From Moniliophthora roreri (lineage: Eukaryota; Basidiomycota; Agaricomycetes; Agaricales; Marasmiaceae), in contig LATX02000009.1 of NCBI GenBank assembly GCA_001466705.2, positions 62,001 to 126,000 on the forward strand: 64,000 nt of DNA. Reading direction: 5' to 3'. The translations under genes were made by a program, and so were the position numbers. The notes below the pieces were generated by a model that saw nothing but the letters and a program-made list of their open reading frames with translations, did not search any database and had not been told where the DNA came from. Shown one piece after another: positions 57,908 through 64,000 of the stretch. Within the stretch, counting starts at the first letter, position 1, and every line of letters begins with the position of its first letter.

Positions 57908-59552
57908 TTAAAGACGTACTGTTCTCTTGAGAGTTTCATCATCCGAAAACACGTCCATCTGATAGCTCTGTACTCGAATTTCAATCCCCTGGCCGTCCCA
58001 AGTTGAGAAGTGGTATATTCCAGTATCCGCCATCTCGTGCAGATGTAGCATTAGCCTGGAGACCAACGTAACCGAGAGGCTGGACAACAGTCATACAATA
58101 AATTGGCAGATTCAAAGTACAGATTTTTGAACTACTGACCTGCTCGCAACTGGTGACAGACTGACTTTCATAAACGGCTGCAGTCACACATCTTTCAGCT
58201 CGAGAGAAAGGCAGCACACTGCAGTGCAATCGTACTTACTCCGGCGAGCTTTATAAAACGAACGATCAGTGTCATAATTGTGATATATTTATTTTAAGGG
58301 ACTTACGTAGAAAGTAAGGATATTGGCAAGACTTGCCAAAGACATTGCGCTGCGAACTCAATTGATCAGCTTCGCGAAAGATCACAAGATGGGAATGAAT
58401 ACTTACCCGAAATAGAGGGAGCCTATCGGTTTCAAAATGATCAATGAACATTTCTTTATTAAGTCATTGGAAGGCATCCTACCGTCCCGAATGATGATAG
58501 TCATGAGCGGTAGTCTCATTCCGAGTTGTTTCTTTGTCTGGTAAGCCTTGTACATTGCGAGCGAGAAGATCAAGGCATCGTAAAAGAATGCTGCTTCCCA
58601 AGCTACAACGGCCTCTTTAGATGAGTAATTCAGCCATAGAGTTTGAGGGCATGATTTATGAAACACGTACGTGCTGCCCTGTAGCAATGCGTTCTTCTTA
58701 GAATGCGAAATAATGAAGATATTAGACGACTTACTGTCTTTCGTCGCGAGGTGTGTGACATCTAGTCTCAAATACTGGTTCACCGGTTTTGTAGAAAAGC
58801 GAGAACTGAAGAGATATTATTGTTTATTGCGGCATTATCAGCGAGCTTGATGAACTTACAGCACATCCAGCCAGTCCAAGCATCAGAATGCACAAGAGGA
58901 TCCACAATAAGCGTTTATTACACTCGTAAAGTGCGTAGATGCGCATTGTCATTATCACTGAAGAAAACGGTCAGTTTCCCTAGTTCATTACTCCCGTTGT
59001 CAAAGACTCACAAAGGACTATGACCTGAGCCACTACGACCACGATGTCACGTATCTTCTGAAGGGGCAGGCAGCTAAGTATGACCTCAGCCAGATCATGA
59101 GGCGATCCCAGAGGGAACTGTCGTCTATACCTTGAGGATTCCAAGAGAGACTTGGGTCCAAGCCGCGAAATGATGACGACGATGTTGGTCAACGCCGTAA
59201 AGTACCGATTCAAGAAGAACATATAGCCACTGATGGCGCGAGGCCGCTTCCATAAGTATTTAACTTCCGCGGCTGTATAATAGCAAATTTCAGAACATGC
59301 TCGCGGGATGAAGTTGGGTTGAAAACATACGGAAGGTTAAGATATGGTCCCAGTACAAAAGTGCTAGATGAGAAATGACGATCATTGGTAAAGATCATGA
59401 TAAGCCTCACGATGTTTTTGATACTCACTGACACCGAACAAGCACCAGTAGTCACTCATTCGTCTACAAAAACTGTGAGTGATGTGCAATACTATGGATC
59501 ACACCGACACTCACATGTCCCTCTCTGTCCGTAGCTTGTCGTTATAGTTCAT
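57908..59552 (-). CDS. DUF6533-family membrane protein, array copy E (intact)
   Basis: Starts MNYNDKLRTERDM (ATG at 59552), followed by a DYWCFGVS-type exon and ALLYWDHILTF. Then EVKYLWKRPRAISGYMFFLNRYFTALTNIVVIISRLGPKSLLESS, CLPLQKIRDIVVVVAQVIVLCE, and a LRIYALYECNKRLLWILLCILM segment. Further on are AVVAWEAAFFYDALIFSLAMYKAYQTKKQLGMRLPLMTIIIRDG, SLASLANILTFYV, and LMLHLHEMADTGIYHFSTWDGQGIEIRV. It ends DDETLKRTVRL with stop 57908-57910. All family blocks are present. CpG-rich, in contrast with its closest relative, copy C. Function unknown. Confidence 0.8.
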
Positions 59553-59712
59553 TAGCAAGTCGAAGGAGCTGCCGAGGTGCTCAGACTACACCCACACATT
59601 CAAGTTGTTCCTTATATGATAACCGGAGGTTTAATGGCGCGGTGTGGGATAACTGACTGCATCACAGGATGGTAGTCAAAAATAGGCGTGCCCAAAAATA
59701 AAAGCCGGTCGG

Positions 59713-59745
59713 TTGGTCGTCAGGTTGTCAGGTCGTCAGGTCGTT
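59713..59745 (+). repeat. Short tandem repeat, about 8-9 bp unit (GTCAGGTC-like)
   Basis: GGTCGTCA-GGTTGTCA-GGTCGTCA-GGTCGTTA in a row. Imperfect microsatellite of four units in the spacer upstream of copy E. Confidence 0.7.
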
Positions 59746-60285
59746 ATTTCCTCATATAGTATTTTGGCTCAAACTCCGCACAGTGAGCAATGTGCAGCAA
59801 CGAGTCCAAAGTTCTTTGCGCACCTGTACGACGTACCTAGCGGTCTTACGCCACAAAGTTGTGCTCTGAATTCTCGCAGTGTGCCTTTCAAGTCACTTCA
59901 CTGCTCTCACTACTAGTTTCTGAGTATCCGGGATGTTCTAGGTCCCCAAGGGCGCCTGAGATCGCTGAAAGTTTGAGTAGAATCCTGACGAGGCCAAAAA
60001 AGATTGTGGGATCATTCATAAAAGAATTTTGAGGTGAATTGCGGAGGAGGGAGCGACAGAAAGATTATAGGAAGAAGGTTACACTCGAGATCGTGCGACG
60101 CCCTGGCTCGACTTCCCCTTATTCACGTGTTTATTCTTTTTTCGCAAATAATGCCAAATACCGCGAGCGCTGCGAGCGCTTCCCTCTAACTTTAAGGAGA
60201 AATAGGAATAATAGTCCGGGAGCATCACATGGCAATATTGTGTCCCGCAACCGTGAAAAAATAAGAATCTACAGGTGGCTTTGAA

Positions 60286-60335
60286 GCTCCGATGAGATGT
60301 TTGCACTACTGACATCCTCAGTAGCTCATCGGAGC
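60286..60335. other. 18-bp perfect stem-loop with a 9-nt bulge
   Basis: GCTCCGATGAG (60286-60296), 9 unpaired bases, CTACTGA (60306-60312), loop CATCC, then TCAGTAGCTCATCGGAGC (60318-60335), which pairs with both left pieces without mismatch. No gene or element ends were found nearby. Role unknown. Confidence 0.75.
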
Positions 60336-62313
60336 CCTTTCAGACGAAATGGACACTGCGAATCGTTATTCAATTTTCAATGCCGGATTCTATGTGCCAA
60401 GTGCCCCTGAGCGCCCGACTTGCGTCTGAGCCCTATCTTAAGGCCTGCCGACCTGACTCGTGGCAATGTTTTACGACGTGCGTTTGTCTTCAAGCGGGGA
60501 GAATATAGCTACAGCCGAGTCCCTCTTAACCCATACCCCCAGTCAGCCTAAAGTATGGGTTGGAAGGAGTTTAGCAGTAGGGGGCCGGCTGATAAACGGA
60601 TAGCTGTGAAGTCCGGATGCCTTCTTGGACATGAATTTTTAAACCATTTGATCTTATCTGATCTCCATGGGCACTGTTAGCAGTCGAAAGTTATTGCCGA
60701 TGAACATCCTGAACAAAAATTGGGCCCCGAAGCTGTTTCGCCATCCAAATAAGGAAATTCATGGTTGTTCCTGCGGAACCAACTCCGGAGACACAAGGGT
60801 TCCACGGGCTATGGGAGAGTATGGGTTACCCGCGGTACTATGGGCTAGGAGGGAGTCGACTGTAGATAGAGAGCATTAAGCGAGTGGTAACTGTTTGACT
60901 GTACGGTTGTGTCGAAGTGCGAGTGCTAGTTTGAGCGCTCAAAGTCCTATGCTTTAGGGCAGGTCAAGTCTCCCGTGGGCGCCAATCCCCTCTCCACGAA
61001 CCACAATACCCATTAGAACTACAATCATGGGTATAAGGTCAACCGTTTCATTAGGGACTCTCATCATCAGTTATGCCAAATCTAACTCGCTGAGAAAATT
61101 CGTTATAAGTCTCAAGGTTGACCCGAGTCGAGCACTTGCCACTCAGCAGGCCCGTTTTTTTTTTTTTTGACCAGATGCCAAGTTGCAATTATGCCAGTAC
61201 CTTGCCAGAAGAAAACATGGTTTCTTGCAGCAAAGTAAACGAAAAAAAATATCGCATCGCTTGTCTAGGTTTGATTCGAGGTGAGTCGCGATATCTTTCT
61301 GAACATATCTCTCTACATATTTTGACTCTTCTCTTTTTGCCTAGCGAGATGCGTCAGATTGACTCAATCAGGATTATTGTTCCCCTATTTCAAGCCTTGA
61401 ATAGGCTCGTTGGCACATTCTCCGCCTACAACGGATTCGTTCTCCGAGCTCCTCTGGTCACCAGATCGTATGCCAGCGTTGGCCGGTATTCCGAAGTCGT
61501 ACCGCATCGTCTTCTGAGGCTCGGTGTTTCTGGCCATCGTGCGTTATTTTTCCATGAAATGTCATTCCTGGATCCTCCAAGTCTCATCTCCTGAGCATAC
61601 TCGTTTTCCTCAATGTCGGACTTGGCCGAATGACAACTTCCGTATGACGTCGCGAGCGCCTTTTTTGATAGGCATCATGATTTTTAACTTGAGCAAATTA
61701 AAGTTCATGTCCCAAGTCCTTTTCTTGTGTCAACGGTGCCTATAGACTATGTAACCCTGCCCACACAGCTATCATGCTCCGGTGCCAGGAAACTCGACGT
61801 AGACACTCGCTCGCGCCTTATCATCTCTTCCCAGCTAATTGTTATCTGCAGAAGCATTTTCATCTCCCAGACCGGAGCGTATCCACGCAGTCTCTCGCTT
61901 CCTCGACGGAAGTTTGAAATTTTCGTCAATGTACATAAAAGCCCCGGGCCACGACATGCTGGATACACGTTCCGCTGGATTTATGAAACACCTTGGCCAG
62001 CGGAGGCTAGCGGCGGTTTTCATTTGTCACTCCTCGTTTCACCTCCGTCGGCCCTTTGAGGGGCAGCAATCATGTGAGGGTATCCAAGGATCATGGCATT
62101 GAGGGAATTTATGTAAATCGATAACTAAGCTAGCATAATGAAAGCGCGATGAGAATTGTATAATGTAACTAATTAAATAGACGGAGGATGGGCATTAAAC
62201 CAACGAGCCAGTCGCCGCATTCTCAAAGTGCAAAAGAAGAATAGTGAATATATCGTAATGTACAGGGAACTGGTATTACAACGAGGCATGATGAGGTTGA
62301 GGTAAAGTCAGAA

Positions 62314-62335
62314 GCTTGAATGAATGAATGAATGA
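62314..62335 (+). repeat. (GAAT)n microsatellite
   Basis: Four to five consecutive GAAT/TGAA units in the 3' flank of the GGACT gene. Confidence 0.8.
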
Positions 62336-62580
62336 AAGAAATCAGATAATAATAATCGATACATTGAGGAGCTATAATCAAGTTGCTTGGACCTGGCTGG
62401 CGGACCTGGTGGACAAGCTGGCACCTCGAGTGGTGCATAGGAGAGCACCGACGTCGTCGTAAATGGAGATCAGACTGGCATTTGGGTATTCGTAATCTAT
62501 CTGAGAAAGAAAACAGTAATCAGTGCTTCTGAGACGGTACCGGGGTCGGGAGGAAGGGAATGTACCTGATATTGATATCA

Positions 62581-63987
62581 CTATGGGAATTTGGATGAAT
62601 CAAACGAGCCGTCCTTGAGGATCTCTGGCTTCCCATTCCACACAAATGTGAAACCAGGATTCGTCACCTTGCCATCGTCCAAGGTGACATCTATTGATTG
62701 AAGACGGTACGTCTCACCCACTTCTCGCGTAATCCGCTGCATGTGCTCCTCCGAGCTGACTGTCCATACTTTGCCATGTGTGATGACATCGGCGGCTGCT
62801 TGAACAAGCGCAGGCGTGTCGTTCCACATCTTGGGCCAGTACCCACGTATGGTAGCAGGCCGCATGGCAGGTGAGTCCTTGAGTCCAACAACACGTTGAA
62901 GAATATAGTCGAGTGAGAGTGCGCCGTAGAAGAATAAGAGCCGGGGCGAGAAAGTGGAGGGGGTACGTGAAGGGGAAGCCCGGTCGAGTTTGGCAGATGG
63001 CCCAGGTGACGACGATGTCATGGACTTGCCGCTTCCGTTACCGTTATTCCCGTTGGAATTGGCCGGCGCTCGATTAAGCTCGTCAGTGTCCCCGTTCCAC
63101 ACGAATGTATAGCCAACCTCGGGGAATGTGTTCTTCCCGAGGAGAACGCTAACGATTTTGACCTTGTACTTTTCGCCCTTATAGTGCTCCAACTCGTTCC
63201 ATATCCGTTCCTCCGTCACGTTCCAAGCCTTGCCATATATCACTAGATCCTTGTCATAAGGTTCCGATTTTACGAGAGCTGGACTGCGGCCCCACATCTT
63301 GAAAATGTATCCTTGAATCCAGGCGTCACGAAGGGTAGGTGTAGGGTCCTCGGTACCCAGGACCTGCTTGAGAACATGATTGAGCTCGTAGGTGTCGTAG
63401 AAGAAGAAGAGCTTTGGATCAAACGACTGTGCAGGTCGTTCACCCTCGGCATGAGACTCATCCTTCTCCCCAGACCCTTGCGGTTGTCGAAAGTAAAATG
63501 CCGAAGGGTCGAATGAGCCATCTCGGAGGACCCCAAAGTCACTATTCCACACCATGGTATACCCAGTCTCCGGCGTTGAACTCCCCTCCACATACACGTC
63601 TACAGCGGCCATACGATACTGCTTCCCATCGTACCGTTGTATCCGCTGCAACTGCTCCTCATCCAACACCAGCCACACCTTCCCGTGGACGACGGAATCC
63701 TCCTTGGACTCGGATTCTACCAACGCCGGATAAGGCCCCCACATCTTGACTGACCATCCACGAATTGTTGCGTCCTTTGGCGGTCCTCCCGGCGGATCAC
63801 CTCGTGCGTCCGTTCCCAGCAGCCGTTTTCGAAGATGTTCCAGCGTAAGTGTGCCGTAGAAAAACATTAATCGAGGTCGGAAAGTGGATGAAGGCAAGAG
63901 ATTTTCGAATCCTCTAGATGAGGCTGCTATAGCTCTCCATGCCATTGCATTTTCCCGCTCCCGGTACTTGAGCTGGGAGGACTGCAT
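62581..63987 (-). CDS. Triple gamma-glutamylcyclotransferase (GGACT/AIG2-like) domain protein
   Basis: Single open frame of 468 residues, stop at 62581. Three tandem domains of the AIG2/GGCT fold: residues about 39-150 (LMFFYGTL..ATIRGWSVKMWGPYPALV..HGKVWLV..GYTMVWN), about 192-300 (LFFFYDTY..AWIQGYIFKMWGRSPALV..YGKAWNV..GYTFVWN), and about 350-452 (LLFFYGALSL..ATIRGYWPKMWNDTPALV..HGKVWTV..GFTFVWN). The substrate-loop motif YGxL is kept in domains 1 and 3 but is YDTY in domain 2, which is probably inactive or only structural. Linkers are polar (GSGEKDESHAEGE; NSNGNNGNGSGKSM). The family releases 5-oxoproline from gamma-glutamyl compounds in the cytosol; most members have one domain. The start MQSSQLKY is 13 bp from the window edge, so a 5' extension outside is possible. 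Confidence 0.85.
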   Translation of the reverse strand: MQSSQLKYRERENAMAWRAIAASSRGFENLLPSSTFRPRLMFFYGTLTLEHLRKRLLGTDARGDPPGGPPKDATIRGWSVKMWGPYPALVESESKEDSVVHGKVWLVLDEEQLQRIQRYDGKQYRMAAVDVYVEGSSTPETGYTMVWNSDFGVLRDGSFDPSAFYFRQPQGSGEKDESHAEGERPAQSFDPKLFFFYDTYELNHVLKQVLGTEDPTPTLRDAWIQGYIFKMWGRSPALVKSEPYDKDLVIYGKAWNVTEERIWNELEHYKGEKYKVKIVSVLLGKNTFPEVGYTFVWNGDTDELNRAPANSNGNNGNGSGKSMTSSSPGPSAKLDRASPSRTPSTFSPRLLFFYGALSLDYILQRVVGLKDSPAMRPATIRGYWPKMWNDTPALVQAAADVITHGKVWTVSSEEHMQRITREVGETYRLQSIDVTLDDGKVTNPGFTFVWNGKPEILKDGSFDSSKFP

Positions 63988-64000
63988 GATGGGCGAATCC

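Larger units (their letters stand above)
59553..62580. other. 3 kb without a supported gene
   Basis: Several frames (plus 61,118-61,594; plus 61,727-62,059; minus 61,835-62,023) lack domains and splice logic; one runs through a poly-T tract at about 61,147. On the minus strand, 62,378-62,500 is open (IDYEYPNASLISIYDDVGALL) behind a possible intron, but out of frame with the stop of the next gene. It might be a 3' UTR or an unfound alternative exon of the GGACT gene. Other content: a hairpin at 60,286-60,335, simple repeats at about 59,713-59,745 and 62,314-62,335. Confidence 0.4.

Noticed and set aside
61118..61594. 158-codon plus-strand open frame
   Set aside because: Runs through a poly-T tract (FFFF), shows no domain and no intron logic in a genome where genes have many introns.

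Overview
The window reads as nuclear DNA of a mushroom-forming basidiomycete (Agaricomycetes). Most genes are broken by many introns of about 50-60 nt with GT..AG ends. Several families are typical of that class: DUF6533 membrane proteins, a DUF6535 protein, a FunK1 protein kinase, a Zn2Cys6 regulator with its zinc cluster near the C-terminus, and a P450. No tRNA gene, rRNA gene or CRISPR array is visible. All multi-exon calls are hand-spliced, so outer limits are firmer than internal junctions.

Left part (1-25 kb) is mostly conserved genes: SWC4/DMAP1 chromatin subunit (minus, cut by the left edge), an NCS1 purine-cytosine permease (minus), a bestrophin-type anion channel (minus), a DUF6533 protein (plus, with a probable GC-AG intron), SAC6 fimbrin (plus), a cytochrome P450 (plus), a pair of unrecognised paralogues (minus, one frameshifted), a PHO84-type phosphate:H+ symporter (plus), a 282-bp MITE with a perfect 8-bp target duplication, and an intronless protein with 30-residue repeats.

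Middle part (25-31.5 kb) is a transposon nest built inside an inverted, truncated copy of the P450. It holds two terminal-inverted-repeat elements that share a tRNA-like core, a 1,385-bp tandem duplication whose junctions fall in the left ends of those elements, a solo LTR with 5-bp target duplication, and a 1.25-kb element with inverted repeats of about 48 bp. The end of that last element supplies the stop codon of the next gene.

31.5-42.4 kb carries a basidiomycete-specific unknown protein, a DUF6535 gene with an apparent nonsense codon, a compact FunK1 kinase, and a predicted membrane-anchored Zn2Cys6 protein lacking one zinc-ligand cysteine.

42.9-59.6 kb is a same-strand tandem array of DUF6533 genes. 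It can be read as three successive pairs (A + remnant A2, B + C, D + E). Copy B is split by a roughly 3.4-kb repetitive insertion that also holds two single N positions. From 50,702 to 53,347 there is not one CpG dinucleotide, while copies A, D and E have normal CpG content. This suggests methylation- or RIP-like mutation confined to part of the array.

59.6-64 kb is mostly without genes apart from a bulged 18-bp hairpin, and ends in a minus-strand gene encoding three consecutive gamma-glutamylcyclotransferase/AIG2-like domains.
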